Assembly: GCA_017383485.1 (NCBI GenBank)
Contig: JAFNXM010000003.1
Span: 1-33,525, forward strand
DNA: 33,525 nt
Source of the DNA: Bacteroidaceae bacterium
Lineage (GTDB): Bacteria; Bacteroidota; Bacteroidia; Bacteroidales; Bacteroidaceae
Direction: 5' to 3'
Within the stretch, counting starts at the first letter, position 1. The number at the start of each line of letters is the position of its first letter. This document shows positions 1 through 9,019 of the stretch, piece by piece. Both the position numbers and the translations under genes were made by a program. Under the pieces are notes generated by a model. That model saw only the letters and a list, made by a program, of their open reading frames with translations, did no database searches and was not told the DNA's origin.

Positions 1-333
1 GAATTATATGGTTGCCCCATTTGTCAACCGCGTTTAGTTCTAGAGGGCGACTTAGATGGAAATGGCACAGACGAGGTGGGTTATTTACATACTTGGGTAA
101 CGAGCCAATGGCGAGTTTATCGCATTTTCACTTTAATAAAAGGCAGATGGCGTTATTTAATTGAAGGAGAATTTTTAATCACAGACGAAGGATTCAGAAG
201 CACTGATGAAGAGGTAGCACAACCTGGCCCCCAAAAGGGGAGGATACTTATAACGTATGGATGTTTAACCGATACCGTATACGAAATTCATGACACCATA
301 GTACGCCCAACCTATTCAGAAATTTGGGATTAA
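1..333 (+). CDS. C-terminal part of an unknown protein (5' end outside window)
   Basis: The reading frame is open from the first base of the window to a TAA at 331-333, so this is the last 110 residues of a longer protein. The GTG at 76 is only an internal codon. The visible part contains DLDGNGTDEVGY near its beginning, an Asp/Gly/Asn-rich loop common in FG-GAP or calcium-loop repeats of secreted Bacteroidota proteins. It then has several aromatic-rich beta-strand-like segments (RVYRIFTL, RWRYLIEGEF) and ends in SEIWD. No type IX tail or membrane segment is visible. The gene converges on the RelA/SpoT gene, with a shared hairpin between them. I do not recognise the family. A secreted or surface repeat protein is plausible but unproven. 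Confidence 0.6.
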   Translation, partial: ELYGCPICQPRLVLEGDLDGNGTDEVGYLHTWVTSQWRVYRIFTLIKGRWRYLIEGEFLITDEGFRSTDEEVAQPGPQKGRILITYGCLTDTVYEIHDTIVRPTYSEIWD

Positions 334-389
334 AGACTTAATGAATGCAAAAAAAACGACAATTATACGCCGATAAAATAAACATAAGA

Positions 390-427
390 AAATCTCACGC
401 CATTCTCGATGAATTGACGTGAGATTT
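390..427. terminator. Bidirectional terminator between convergent genes
   Basis: A perfect 10-bp inverted repeat (AAATCTCACG at 390-399, CGTGAGATTT at 418-427) encloses an 18-nt loop. The A-rich 5' flank and T-rich 3' end of the stem suit termination from both directions, for the gene ending at 333 and the minus-strand gene ending at 451. Confidence 0.6.
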
Positions 428-450
428 AATCTATAATGCTAAACATACAG

Positions 451-2673
451 CTACATTCGCGACACAGCTTTAACCCCCTTTACTGTACGTAGCTTCTTGA
501 TTAAAGCATTCAACACCTGAGTATCATCGACCATAACCGTGAGAACACCAGAGAAAAGTCCTGCATGCGAATCAATATTGATACTACGGAGCATAATACG
601 CTGTTCCTTAGATATAATAGATGTAATATTATTAACAATTCCTAAATCATCCTGACCAATTACTTTCAATGCTATGGCGTACTTACCACTACCCTTTCCT
701 GCCCAGCGTGCGGGCACAATGCGGTAGGCAAATCTATCGCGCAAAGCAGGCGCATTGGGGCAAGTCGTGCGGTGTATCTTAATACCGCCGCCGATGGTTA
801 CGAAACCAAAGACTTCGTCGCCGTAGACAGGATTGCAGCAACGCGCCATTTGGAAGTCGAGCCCCTTCAGGTTGCGGTCGATCACCAGGACGTCCTCGCC
901 TGTGTGCTGCACGCGCTCTATCATTTCTTCGGTCATATTGAATTCCTCGGCCGAGCGTGTGGCTGCTCGTTCAGCAGTACCAGCTTCGCGGCGTGCCAGT
1001 TCTTGATACAATTCTATCAAATCGTTCAGATCGACAGTTTCCTCAGCAATAGCACGATAGAAGTCACCAGCCTCCTTATATCCCGCCTTGCGTATCAATT
1101 GGTTCACCACGCTTTCGTCCCACTCTATCTTGCGATTTTTCAGTTTACGCTCCAGAATTTCACGTGCCATCACCGTGTCACGCGTTTGCAGGTCCTTGAC
1201 CGCAGCACGTATTTTAGCCTTGGCATGACTTGACACGACAACACTTTCCCAGTCTTTCTTGGGTGTCTGTGTATTCGATGTCAAAATTTCCACCTTTTCT
1301 CCGCTATTGAGCACTTGACGAATTGATGCTACACGCCCATTGATACGTGCACCAACACACCTATTACCCACAGCAGTATGGATGTGGTAAGCGAAGTCAA
1401 GTACTGTGGATTGTGGAGGTAGACGAAAGAGGTCTCCCTTGGGTGTAAATACATAAATCTCTTGCTTCTTAGCATCAGTAGAAAGGCTGTCGGAAAGCAA
1501 TTGTTCGTTGCCTGTCTCAAGTGCTGCACGAATATCTGCCAGCCAACCATCCACACCTCCGCCACTACTCTTCACCCCCTTGTAGCGCCAGTGTGCCGCC
1601 AATCCATTTTCTGCAATTTCGTCCATACGTTCGGATCGAATTTGCACCTCTACCCATTTATCTTCTGGGCCTCGCACCGTGATATGCAGGCTCATATATC
1701 CATTGCTTTTGGGTACGGTGATCCAGTCGCGCAGGCGGCGCGTATCCGTTTCATAGGGGTGAGTCACAATAGAGAAAACATTCCAACATTCAGCCACTTC
1801 GCGAGACTGTGGCACATCCAATATAATACGTATAGCAAAGAGGTCGAATACACCATGGAAGCCACATCCTTGCTTCTTCATCTTCTGCCAAATGGAGTGA
1901 ATACTCTTCGTGCGCCCTTTGATATGATATTTGTAGCCGTGCTCGTCCAAAGCCTTGCGAATAGGGTCGATGAAGCGCTCGATATAGGCGTCGCGACTGC
2001 GCTTGGTGGCATTCAGGTTGTCCTTGATCATATAGTAGGCCTCATGCTCCAGATATTTCAGCGACAAATCTTCGAGTTCACTCTTCAACTTGTACAGCCC
2101 CAACTTGTGCGCCAAGGGAGCATAGATATAAGCCGCCTCGGTAGAGATACGCTGTTTGGCATCTTCTGCCTGTGTATCACGGATACGACGCATCTGGTCC
2201 ACACATTTTGCAATGAGGATCAGCACGACACGCATATCTCCAGCTTGACTGACCAGCAGATTGCGGAAGTTGTCAGTCTTGACAGTTTCCGCCTTGATTT
2301 CCAAAGCATCTATGCGACGAAAGGCTGAAACCGTGTCTGCAATCTCCTGGCCCAAACACACTTGCACAATCGCAACATCTACGTCTTCACACACCTGATC
2401 GACAAGGTAAGCCGACAGCACATTTCCCTTCAACCCAATAGCATCGACTGCCAAGCGAATTGTAGCCACTGCACGCACCATTTTCGACAAACCGAATTCG
2501 TCGCGCACGGGCACTTCAGACGAATTCTTTTTTATAAAATCCGCCAGCGTTGTCCAATCATTTCGACTAAATTTCAAACTGCTATTGCGATAAAGGGCAA
2601 AGAGGTCTCTGCGTAATTCGTTGCGTTCTTCTACATTCAGGATAGCCATATTCATCGTCATTCTATTAGTCAT
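451..2673 (-). CDS. RelA/SpoT-family (p)ppGpp synthetase with degenerate HD domain
   Basis: About 740 aa with the classic long-RSH order: HD-like region, synthetase (GRTKSIHSIW, FDLFAIRIIL, SNGYMSLHITV, VEVQIRS), TGS (EIYVFTPKGDLFRLP), a zinc-finger-like segment (ARCCNPVYGDEV, then HRTTCP) and a C-terminal ACT domain. Compared with bifunctional Rel, the hydrolase ligands are altered: LHDVVED reads LVDQVCED, the upstream His-Pro is missing, and the ADRLHN position reads AKCVDQ. The synthetase Asp, Tyr and Glu positions are kept. It is therefore probably a pppGpp synthetase without hydrolase activity. The frame is open up to an ATG at 2784, but a TATCTTTG box lies at 2688-2695 (minus strand), so the start is probably 2673, 2661 or 2649. 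It makes the stringent-response alarmone at the ribosome. The family call is firm; the start is uncertain. Confidence 0.93.
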   Translation of the reverse strand: MTNRMTMNMAILNVEERNELRRDLFALYRNSSLKFSRNDWTTLADFIKKNSSEVPVRDEFGLSKMVRAVATIRLAVDAIGLKGNVLSAYLVDQVCEDVDVAIVQVCLGQEIADTVSAFRRIDALEIKAETVKTDNFRNLLVSQAGDMRVVLILIAKCVDQMRRIRDTQAEDAKQRISTEAAYIYAPLAHKLGLYKLKSELEDLSLKYLEHEAYYMIKDNLNATKRSRDAYIERFIDPIRKALDEHGYKYHIKGRTKSIHSIWQKMKKQGCGFHGVFDLFAIRIILDVPQSREVAECWNVFSIVTHPYETDTRRLRDWITVPKSNGYMSLHITVRGPEDKWVEVQIRSERMDEIAENGLAAHWRYKGVKSSGGGVDGWLADIRAALETGNEQLLSDSLSTDAKKQEIYVFTPKGDLFRLPPQSTVLDFAYHIHTAVGNRCVGARINGRVASIRQVLNSGEKVEILTSNTQTPKKDWESVVVSSHAKAKIRAAVKDLQTRDTVMAREILERKLKNRKIEWDESVVNQLIRKAGYKEAGDFYRAIAEETVDLNDLIELYQELARREAGTAERAATRSAEEFNMTEEMIERVQHTGEDVLVIDRNLKGLDFQMARCCNPVYGDEVFGFVTIGGGIKIHRTTCPNAPALRDRFAYRIVPARWAGKGSGKYAIALKVIGQDDLGIVNNITSIISKEQRIMLRSINIDSHAGLFSGVLTVMVDDTQVLNALIKKLRTVKGVKAVSRM

Positions 2674-2687
2674 TAAGTCTATTTGGA

Positions 2688-2695
2688 CAAAGATA
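2688..2695 (-). promoter_or_regulatory. Putative -7 box for the rel-like gene
   Basis: On the minus strand this reads TATCTTTG, an exact match to the Bacteroidota -7 consensus TAnnTTTG, 14 bases upstream of the ATG at 2673. No TTTG is present at the expected -33 distance. It argues against the longer ORF start at 2784. Confidence 0.5.
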
Positions 2696-2819
2696 AACAA
2701 AATATACCAAACAGAGATAGAAAAGTAAGACAAAACCACACAAAAATGACAAAATGATATACATATTATATAATAGTGCCCCATAAAAGCCTATATTTTT
2801 TCCCATGCAAAACCTGCAT

Positions 2820-2892
2820 AAAAAAAACCTAGGCCTAATAAAAATTTCGCGACGGATAATTCAAAAAAGGTTAGACCTAATTTCAACAAAGC
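2820..2892. repeat. Intergenic repeat, copy 1 of the GGTTAGAC family
   Basis: The stretch holds an A-run plus CCTAGGCCTAA and, about 40 nt further on, AAAAAAGGTTAGAC followed by CTAATTTCAAC. AGGCCTAA and TTAGACCT are nearly complementary (one mismatch) and could form a hairpin. The AAAAAAGGTTAGAC core recurs near 9933, 26534 and 26556. The rest of 2696-2980 is AT-rich with no gene seen. Confidence 0.5.
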
Positions 2893-2980
2893 CTTGGATT
2901 GTAAAAATGAATATTATTATGGCAAAATTTCACAAAACGAATGCTGATCTATTATAAGACAAGAAAATCCATATAAAAAA

Positions 2981-3012
2981 TTTGGCAACACGAAGGAAAG
3001 TTTTTATCTTTG
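2981..3012 (+). promoter_or_regulatory. Bacteroidota-type promoter for the 6S-like RNA
   Basis: TTTG at 2981-2984, a 20-nt spacer and TATCTTTG at 3005-3012 match the phylum consensus at both elements. The predicted start is about 3018-3020, just before the closing stem of the structured RNA. Confidence 0.8.
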
Positions 3013-3018
3013 CCGATA

Positions 3019-3204
3019 CAAAGCTGTACTGGTTCGATTGGGATTCTCATCAATTACTTTAAACGCCGAGAATGCTACACTCGCCGATGGCGTGCCGATA
3101 TGCATCGCATTTGTGATGTAGGGTCGGATTACAAAGGTGGTGCGGGCGCTCAAATCTTACTTTACTCGGAGTTTCATCACATCATCGGTACAGCCTTTTT
3201 TATA
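3019..3204 (+). ncRNA. ssrS: Structured small RNA, probable 6S RNA
   Basis: The RNA begins just after a consensus promoter and ends in a T-run (3196-3201), giving about 180 nt. Its ends pair: 3023-3033 with 3184-3194 (11 bp, two G-U). Pairing continues with small bulges through 3036-3043 with 3074-3083-type partners at 3174-3183, and then 3046-3048 with 3169-3171. A large asymmetric internal loop follows (left 3049-3063, right 3149-3168), closed by CGCC/GGCG (3064-3067 with 3145-3148) and an inner hairpin at 3095-3127. A long closing stem, central bubble and terminal stem is 6S RNA architecture, and 6S inhibits RNA polymerase by mimicking an open promoter. It could alternatively belong to a Bacteroidales structured-RNA motif without known function. 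The open frame across it (3010-3243) has no credible protein features. The pairing was found by eye, not by folding software. Confidence 0.72.
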
Positions 3205-3264
3205 TCCGTTTCATTTCATGATCAGATCTCCCTTTTTCATTAAAAAATAAGCATTTAGCATAAA

Positions 3265-3350
3265 TTTACTAGTTTACAAGTTGGCGAGTGTACGAGTTGA
3301 CAAGTGCACCATATACTAGTAAACGAGTTTTTAGTAGACTAGTAAACGAG
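3265..3350. repeat. Degenerate 8-nt tandem repeat with inverted ACTAGTAAA copies
   Basis: Four near-8-nt units (ACAAGTTG, GCGAGTGT, ACGAGTTG, ACAAGTGC) run from 3276 to 3307. TTTACTAGT at 3265-3273 is inverted relative to ACTAGTAAACGAG at 3315-3327 and 3338-3350, which are two identical 13-mers 23 bp apart. The segment lies between the 6S-like RNA and the glycogen synthase promoter. I see no gene in 3205-3462. Confidence 0.65.
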
Positions 3351-3462
3351 CCATCGTTTTTATTACCGTTAAAAAATGTATCTCCACTTTACAGAATGGC
3401 AGATAAATGCCATAAAGTTGAGAATAAAGCGAAATATCGTGCGCATACTAATAAATATTTAT

Positions 3463-3470
3463 TAACTTTG
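3463..3470 (+). promoter_or_regulatory. Putative -7 box for glycogen synthase gene
   Basis: TAACTTTG matches TAnnTTTG and lies 19 nt before the ATG at 3490, implying a short leader of about 13 nt. No clear -33 TTTG is seen at the right distance. Confidence 0.55.
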
Positions 3471-3489
3471 CACGTGCAAAAATTAGACC

Positions 3490-5163
3490 ATGATAAAGAA
3501 TGACTTAACCCCTGACTATATCTTCGAAACGAGTTGGGAAGTGTGCAACAAGGTGGGCGGTATCCACACCGTGCTCTCTACGCGTGCCAACACTTTGCAA
3601 AATGAGATCGAAGGTACGGTCGTTTTTATTGGTCCCGAATTGGGCCAAGGAGAAAACATTTTCCAGGAAGATAAAAAATTGCTACCAAAGTGGAGAACCG
3701 CCTCTGCTAAAGCTGGTTTGAACGTACGCATCGGTAGATGGAACGTACCCAGTCAACCTATCGCAGTACTGGTGGATTTTCAACCCTTGATGGCAGAAAA
3801 GAATAATATTTATGCTCAGGCATGGGAATACTTCCAAGTAGATTCTATCAAAGCATACGGCGACTACGACGAAGCATCTATGTTTAGCTATGCTGCTGGA
3901 AAATTTGTAGAAATCGTAACAGAAAATTGCATTGGCAAGACCAAGAAGATCGTATACCAGGCTCACGAATGGATGTCGGGCTTGGGTATGCTCTTTTTGA
4001 AGAAAGCACAACCACGAGTGGCTACTATCTTCACAACTCACGCTACAAGCATGGGGCGCTCTATCGCTGGTAACAACAAATTGCTCTACAAATATTTTGA
4101 AGGTTACAACGGCGACCAAATGTCGCACGAACTGTCGATGGAAGCAAAGCACAGCATCGAAAAGCAAAGTGCACACGGTGCAGACTGCTTCACAACGGTG
4201 AGTACATTCACAGACCGCGAGTGCAAACAGTTGCTAGACAAACCTGCCGATGTGGTATTGCCTAATGGCTTTGAGGACGACTTTGTGCCCAAGGGCGCAG
4301 ACTTCACCAAGAAGCGCAAGGAGGCTCGTGCCTGCATCCTGAATGTAGCAAGCCGACTGATCGGCGAAAAGTTGGCAGACAGCACACTGATCGTCAGCAC
4401 TTCGGGCAGAAACGACTTCCGCTGCAAGGGCTTTGATGTATACATGGAAGCATTGGCACAATTGAACGCACAAATGAAGGAAGCAATCGGTGCTGGCGAA
4501 CAATTGGTGTCAGACAAAGTGTTGGCATTAATTGAAGTGCCCTGCTGGACAAAGGAGCCACGCCAAGACTTGATCGAACGCTTGAACGACAAGAGTGGAA
4601 AGTTCGGCGAAGCATTGCCCACACCAATGATCACTCATGACCTATATAATATAAATGAGGACCGCATCCTGTGCCTGATCAAAGACTTGGGCTTATGGAA
4701 TACTCCTGCCGACCCTGTCAAGGTGGTATTGATCCCTTGCTACTTGGAGGGAGAAGATGGTATCTTCAATATGCCCTACTATGATCTTTTGGCAGCCAAC
4801 GACCTCTGTCTGTACCCCTCATACTACGAGCCATGGGGCTACACACCGCTGGAAAGTTGTGCTTTCAAGACACCTTGTATCACAACAGACTTGTCGGGTT
4901 TCGGTCAATGGGTGAACGACATCCTGGGTCATGAGGGCGAACTGAAAGATGGTGTGCAAGTGATACACCGCGACGACGACAACTATTATGAAGTGGCAAG
5001 CACTATCTGTGGTGCTATCAAGGCTATGACAGTGATGCCTAAAACCGAACGTAATAACATTAGAAAGAAAGCTGCAGCTATTGCTGACAAAGCACAATGG
5101 AAGCACTTCATCAAGTATTACTTCGAGGCATACGCTTTTGCGCTTAAGAATGTTGAGGGCTAA
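3490..5163 (+). CDS. Glycogen synthase, GT3 (eukaryote-like) family
   Basis: 557 aa. It extends alpha-1,4-glucan chains using a nucleotide-sugar donor, in the cytoplasm. The N-terminus carries the KVGGIHTV glycine-rich donor loop at residues 21-28. The C-terminal Rossmann half carries YPSYYEPWGYTPLE, with the E-x7-E pair at 447 and 455, followed by TDLSGFG. The NGFEDDF segment and overall length fit the glycogen synthase family related to animal and fungal GYS (GT3) rather than the usual bacterial GlgA (GT5). It is followed 129 bp downstream by a glucan phosphorylase on the same strand, so synthesis and breakdown are paired. The gap between them has no clear terminator or consensus promoter, so they may be cotranscribed. 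The start is supported by the nearby TAACTTTG box. Confidence 0.9.
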   Translation: MIKNDLTPDYIFETSWEVCNKVGGIHTVLSTRANTLQNEIEGTVVFIGPELGQGENIFQEDKKLLPKWRTASAKAGLNVRIGRWNVPSQPIAVLVDFQPLMAEKNNIYAQAWEYFQVDSIKAYGDYDEASMFSYAAGKFVEIVTENCIGKTKKIVYQAHEWMSGLGMLFLKKAQPRVATIFTTHATSMGRSIAGNNKLLYKYFEGYNGDQMSHELSMEAKHSIEKQSAHGADCFTTVSTFTDRECKQLLDKPADVVLPNGFEDDFVPKGADFTKKRKEARACILNVASRLIGEKLADSTLIVSTSGRNDFRCKGFDVYMEALAQLNAQMKEAIGAGEQLVSDKVLALIEVPCWTKEPRQDLIERLNDKSGKFGEALPTPMITHDLYNINEDRILCLIKDLGLWNTPADPVKVVLIPCYLEGEDGIFNMPYYDLLAANDLCLYPSYYEPWGYTPLESCAFKTPCITTDLSGFGQWVNDILGHEGELKDGVQVIHRDDDNYYEVASTICGAIKAMTVMPKTERNNIRKKAAAIADKAQWKHFIKYYFEAYAFALKNVEG

Positions 5164-5292
5164 CGAACGAGCGAAAAATTAGGGGTCTTGTCTTAGTAAT
5201 TTATGCACAAGGGGACTTAATTGCTAAACCTTAATCGCAATCGATCAAAAAGCAAATCTATAAAATAAATATATTGTATTAAACAATCAATC

Positions 5293-7917
5293 ATGAACGT
5301 TAAACTTTGCAAATCAAATGAGCCTACTTGGAAGATGGTGAGCGTAAAGAGCCACTTGCCCGAGTCGCTCAAAGTGCTCGACGAAATCGCGCACAACCTT
5401 TGGTGGTCTTGGAACAATGAGGCTACTGAACTTTTCGAAAGCATTGACGCTAAGCTTTGGAGCAAGTGCGGCAAGAATCCCGTAGAATTGCTCAGCCGCA
5501 TTTCTTACGAACGTCTCGAAGAAATTGCTGAAGACAAAGTAATGTTGGCAAGCATCGAAAAGGTGTACAAGAATTTCCGCGCATATATGGACGTGAAGCC
5601 TAACGCTAAGCGTGCCAGCGTGGCTTACTTCTGTATGGAATACGGTTTGAACTCAGTACTCAAGATCTACTCTGGTGGTCTCGGTGTATTGGCAGGTGAC
5701 TACATCAAGGAAGCATCTGACTCAAACGTTGACATGTGTGCTGTAGGTTTCTTGTATCGTCACGGCTACTTCACTCAAACCCTCTCGATGGAAGGTCAGC
5801 AAATTGCTAACTACGATGCACAAAACTTCGACCGCCTGCCTATCGACCGCGTGTTGGATGAAAACGGCAACCAAGTTGTAGTAGATGTGCCCTACCCTGG
5901 CTACACCGTTCACGCAAGTGTATGGCGTGTCAATGTAGGTCGTGTATCTCTCTACCTCCTCGACACAGACAACGGTATGAACTCACCATTCGACGCAGGC
6001 ATCACATCAGCGCTCTATGGTGGTGACTGGGAAAACCGTATCAAGCAAGAATACCTCCTCGGTATCGGTGGTATGTTGATGCTCCAAAAGCTCGGTATCA
6101 CTAAGGACGTATATCACTGCAACGAAGGTCACGCTGCACTTTGCAACGCACAACGTCTCGTTGACTACGTAGCAAGCGGTCTCAACTTCTTCGAAGCACT
6201 CGAATTGGTTAAGGCTTCTTCACTCTATACCGTACACACTCCTGTACCTGCTGGTCACGACTACTTCGAAGAAGGCCTCTTCCGCAAGTACATGGACGCA
6301 TTCGCTGGTAAGCTCGGCATCACTTGGGACGAATTCATGGGCCTCGGTCGTATGAATCCTGAAGACAAGAACGAAAAGTTCTCAATGTCTGTATTCCTCT
6401 GCAAGACTTGTCAAGAAGTGAACGGTGTGAGCTGGTTGCACGGTAAGGTATCTCAAATGATGTTCAAGGGCACATGGCCAGGCTATATGCCAGACGAACC
6501 ACGCCGCGAATACGAAATCCGCGACCACGATACTTACTACACAGACTACAACTTGCAAGAAAACGAAAGCCACGTTAGCTACGTGACTAATGGTGTACAC
6601 TTCCCCACTTGGGCAGCAAGCGAATGGAAGGAACTTTACTGCAAGCACTTCGACAAGGCCTTCATGGGCGACCAAAGCAACATGAAGATCTGGGAAAAGA
6701 TCTACGAAGTATCTGACAAGGAAGTATGGGAAACTCGTTGCGCTCTGAAGATGAAGCTCATCAACTACATCCGCAATCGTTTCCGCGACACTTGGTTGAA
6801 GAACCAAGGTGATCCCAGCCGCGTAGTATCATTGCTCGACAAGATCAATCCTAATGCATTGCTCATTGGTTTCGCTCGTCGTTTTGCTACTTACAAGCGT
6901 GCTCACCTCCTCTTCTCAGACTTGGATCGTTTGGCTAAGATCGTGAACAATCCTGACTACCCAGTACAATTCCTCTTCGCAGGTAAGGCTCACCCCGCTG
7001 ATGGTGCTGGTCAAGGCTTGATCAAGCGTATCTACGAAATCTCTCAACGTCCTGAGTTCATCGGTAAGATCATCTTCCTCGACAACTACGATATGGAATT
7101 GGCTCACCGCCTCGTATCTGGTGTTGATATCTGGATGAACACACCTACTCGTCCTCTCGAAGCATCTGGTACATCTGGTGAAAAGGCACTCATGAATGGT
7201 GTTGTGAACCTCTCAGTACTCGATGGTTGGTGGTACGAAGGTTATCGTCCAGGCGCAGGTTGGGCTTTGACCGACAAGCGTACTTACCAAAACCAAGAAC
7301 ACCAAGACCGTCTCGACGCTGCTACTATCTACTCGCTCCTCGAACAAGAGATCATTCCTCTCTACTACGCTCGCGGCGCTCAAGGTTACAGCGAAGGTTG
7401 GGTGAAGACAGTGAAGAACTCAATCGCTCAAATCGCTCCTCAATACACTATGAAGCGTCAGCTCGACGACTACTACGATCGTTTCTACAACAAGGAAGCT
7501 GCTCGTTTCAAGGTATTGGCTAAGGACGACAACAAGTTGGCTAAGGAAATCGCTGCTTGGAAGCAATGTGTAGCTGAACGTTGGGACAACATCAACGTAG
7601 TAGCTTCTGAAGGTTTGGAAAACCTCAACAACATCGTATCTGGTCAAGACTTTACAATCAAGCACATCGTAGACGAACAAGGCCTTGATGATGCTGTAGG
7701 TATCGAACTCGTTGTTATCGAAAACATCGAAGACCGCGACGTGATCCAGACTACTATTCCAATGCAGATGGTTAAGCGCGAAGGCAACCTCCACACATTC
7801 GAATTGACTACAAGCCTCGACGTAGCTGGTTCGTTCAAGGTTGGTTTCCGTATGTATCCAAAGAATGCTAACCTCCCCTATCGTCAAGACTTCTCTTACG
7901 TGAAGTGGGTAGGCTAA
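5293..7917 (+). CDS. glgP: Alpha-glucan (glycogen) phosphorylase with DUF3417 N-terminus
   Basis: 874 aa. It releases glucose-1-phosphate from alpha-1,4-glucans using pyridoxal phosphate. The first ~100 residues ([11 protein letters not shown]) match the N-terminal domain found on the short bacterial phosphorylase type. The catalytic body follows, with [18 protein letters not shown] and [15 protein letters not shown]. The PLP site [14 protein letters not shown] has its lysine at about residue 631. Codon choice is unusually uniform (mostly CTC or TTG for Leu, CGT or CGC for Arg, GGT for Gly), like that of the ribosomal-protein genes in this window, which suggests high expression. It follows the glycogen synthase gene and ends before a strong hairpin terminator. 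Confidence 0.94.
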   Translation: MNVKLCKSNEPTWKMVSVKSHLPESLKVLDEIAHNLWWSWNNEATELFESIDAKLWSKCGKNPVELLSRISYERLEEIAEDKVMLASIEKVYKNFRAYMDVKPNAKRASVAYFCMEYGLNSVLKIYSGGLGVLAGDYIKEASDSNVDMCAVGFLYRHGYFTQTLSMEGQQIANYDAQNFDRLPIDRVLDENGNQVVVDVPYPGYTVHASVWRVNVGRVSLYLLDTDNGMNSPFDAGITSALYGGDWENRIKQEYLLGIGGMLMLQKLGITKDVYHCNEGHAALCNAQRLVDYVASGLNFFEALELVKASSLYTVHTPVPAGHDYFEEGLFRKYMDAFAGKLGITWDEFMGLGRMNPEDKNEKFSMSVFLCKTCQEVNGVSWLHGKVSQMMFKGTWPGYMPDEPRREYEIRDHDTYYTDYNLQENESHVSYVTNGVHFPTWAASEWKELYCKHFDKAFMGDQSNMKIWEKIYEVSDKEVWETRCALKMKLINYIRNRFRDTWLKNQGDPSRVVSLLDKINPNALLIGFARRFATYKRAHLLFSDLDRLAKIVNNPDYPVQFLFAGKAHPADGAGQGLIKRIYEISQRPEFIGKIIFLDNYDMELAHRLVSGVDIWMNTPTRPLEASGTSGEKALMNGVVNLSVLDGWWYEGYRPGAGWALTDKRTYQNQEHQDRLDAATIYSLLEQEIIPLYYARGAQGYSEGWVKTVKNSIAQIAPQYTMKRQLDDYYDRFYNKEAARFKVLAKDDNKLAKEIAAWKQCVAERWDNINVVASEGLENLNNIVSGQDFTIKHIVDEQGLDDAVGIELVVIENIEDRDVIQTTIPMQMVKREGNLHTFELTTSLDVAGSFKVGFRMYPKNANLPYRQDFSYVKWVG

Positions 7918-7936
7918 TCCAAATAGCATAAACTTA

Positions 7937-7976
7937 AAAGCAGGAAGTTCCGAAAAGGTGCTTCCTGCTTTTTTTA
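7937..7976 (+). terminator. Rho-independent terminator after glgP
   Basis: AAGCAGGAAG (7938-7947) and CTTCCTGCTT (7961-7970) form a perfect 10-bp stem around a 13-nt loop, followed by five further Ts. Confidence 0.9.
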
Positions 7977-8126
7977 TTGTTAACAACTTTTCTGGTTGAT
8001 TTACTTTTGATATTATTAAGCACTAATGAGCATAGCTTTTTTCACGAACAACAACAAAATAGGTAATGCTAAGACCCACAAGTCGCCAGAGTATTTCTTC
8101 ATAAGTTAAAAAAAGCGACACAAACC

Positions 8127-8156
8127 TTGTATATTAAAGGAGTTGCGTTAACTTTG
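8127..8156 (+). promoter_or_regulatory. Bacteroidota-type promoter for esterase gene
   Basis: TTG at 8127-8129, a 19-nt spacer and TAACTTTG at 8149-8156. The ATG follows 28 nt later at 8185. Confidence 0.7.
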
Positions 8157-8184
8157 CAAGACATTTTAAACTCATCACACACTC

Positions 8185-9018
8185 ATGAGTACCAAAAGAA
8201 TATTACTATCATTCGTATCATTACTATTGTGTGCTATACAGGGCTTTGCTTATCAAATCCAAGAGATTAAGGTTTGGAGCAAGAGTATGAAAAAGCCAAT
8301 TCCGGTGAATATCATCACACCACAAAGTTATAGCACAAACCACACCTATCCCACTATATATTTGCTCCACGGCCACGGGGACAATCATAAAGGTTGGAGC
8401 AGAGGCGAAGTCGTAGGAAAGTTGGCTGACATATATAATATAGTAGTCGTGATGCCTGACGGAGGTTATGATAGTTGGTATTTTGATAGTCCAGTCGAAC
8501 AAGGCTATTGCTACGAGACGTTTGTTTCAAAAGAATTGATTCCCTACGTCGACCACAATTACGCCACTATCAAGGATCGTCGATTCAGAGCTATCACTGG
8601 GCTTTCGATGGGTGGACATGGTGCGTTTTATATTGCATTCCGACACCAAGACCTATTTGCAAATGTCGGGAGCCTTTCGGGTGGTTTGGATATTCGCCCA
8701 TTCCCTAAGAACTGGAACATCGCTGGCCGACTGGGCGCCTATGATAAGTATCCCGAACGTTGGGAGGAAAGCACTGTCGTCAACATGACGCACCTATTGA
8801 AGCCGGGACAGTTGAATATCACCTTCGAATGCGGGGCAAGCGACTTCTTCTATCAGGTCAATTGCAATATGCACAAAAAACTATTAGAGGCTGGCATCCC
8901 ACACGATTTCACCTCGCGCCCAGGAGGTCATAGCTGGAATTATTGGCTGAACGGCATCAAGTACCAGTTTCTTTATTTTTCAGAACGATTTAATGACTAT
9001 TTGAAAGAGAAACATTGA
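8185..9018 (+). CDS. Secreted esterase, alpha/beta-hydrolase (esterase D/CE1-like)
   Basis: 277 aa with an N-terminal signal peptide (SFVSLLLCAIQGFA, cleavage probably after residue ~22). The fold signature is clear: LLHGHGDNHKGW oxyanion region, nucleophile motif GLSMGGHG with Ser141, a likely acid Asp220 in CGASDFFY and His249 in GGHSWNYW. It belongs to the putative-esterase family that includes S-formylglutathione hydrolase, mycolyltransferase and acetyl- or feruloyl-xylan esterases. The signal peptide favours an envelope esterase acting on glycan or lipid esters, but the substrate cannot be read from sequence. It is followed after one base by the patatin-like gene, so the two probably form one transcript. 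Confidence 0.85.
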   Translation: MSTKRILLSFVSLLLCAIQGFAYQIQEIKVWSKSMKKPIPVNIITPQSYSTNHTYPTIYLLHGHGDNHKGWSRGEVVGKLADIYNIVVVMPDGGYDSWYFDSPVEQGYCYETFVSKELIPYVDHNYATIKDRRFRAITGLSMGGHGAFYIAFRHQDLFANVGSLSGGLDIRPFPKNWNIAGRLGAYDKYPERWEESTVVNMTHLLKPGQLNITFECGASDFFYQVNCNMHKKLLEAGIPHDFTSRPGGHSWNYWLNGIKYQFLYFSERFNDYLKEKH

Positions 9019-9019
9019 T

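Noticed and set aside
76-333. Complete 85-aa gene starting at GTG 76
   Set aside because: The frame is open to position 1 and includes the conserved DLDGNGTDEV segment, so the gene is truncated by the window edge.
2674-2784. N-terminal extension of the RelA/SpoT protein to ATG 2784
   Set aside because: The extension is hydrophobic, unlike the family, and overlaps a consensus -7 box on the same strand.
3010-3243. 77-aa protein over the 6S-like RNA
   Set aside because: No protein features; the sequence is explained by RNA pairing, a dedicated promoter and a terminator.
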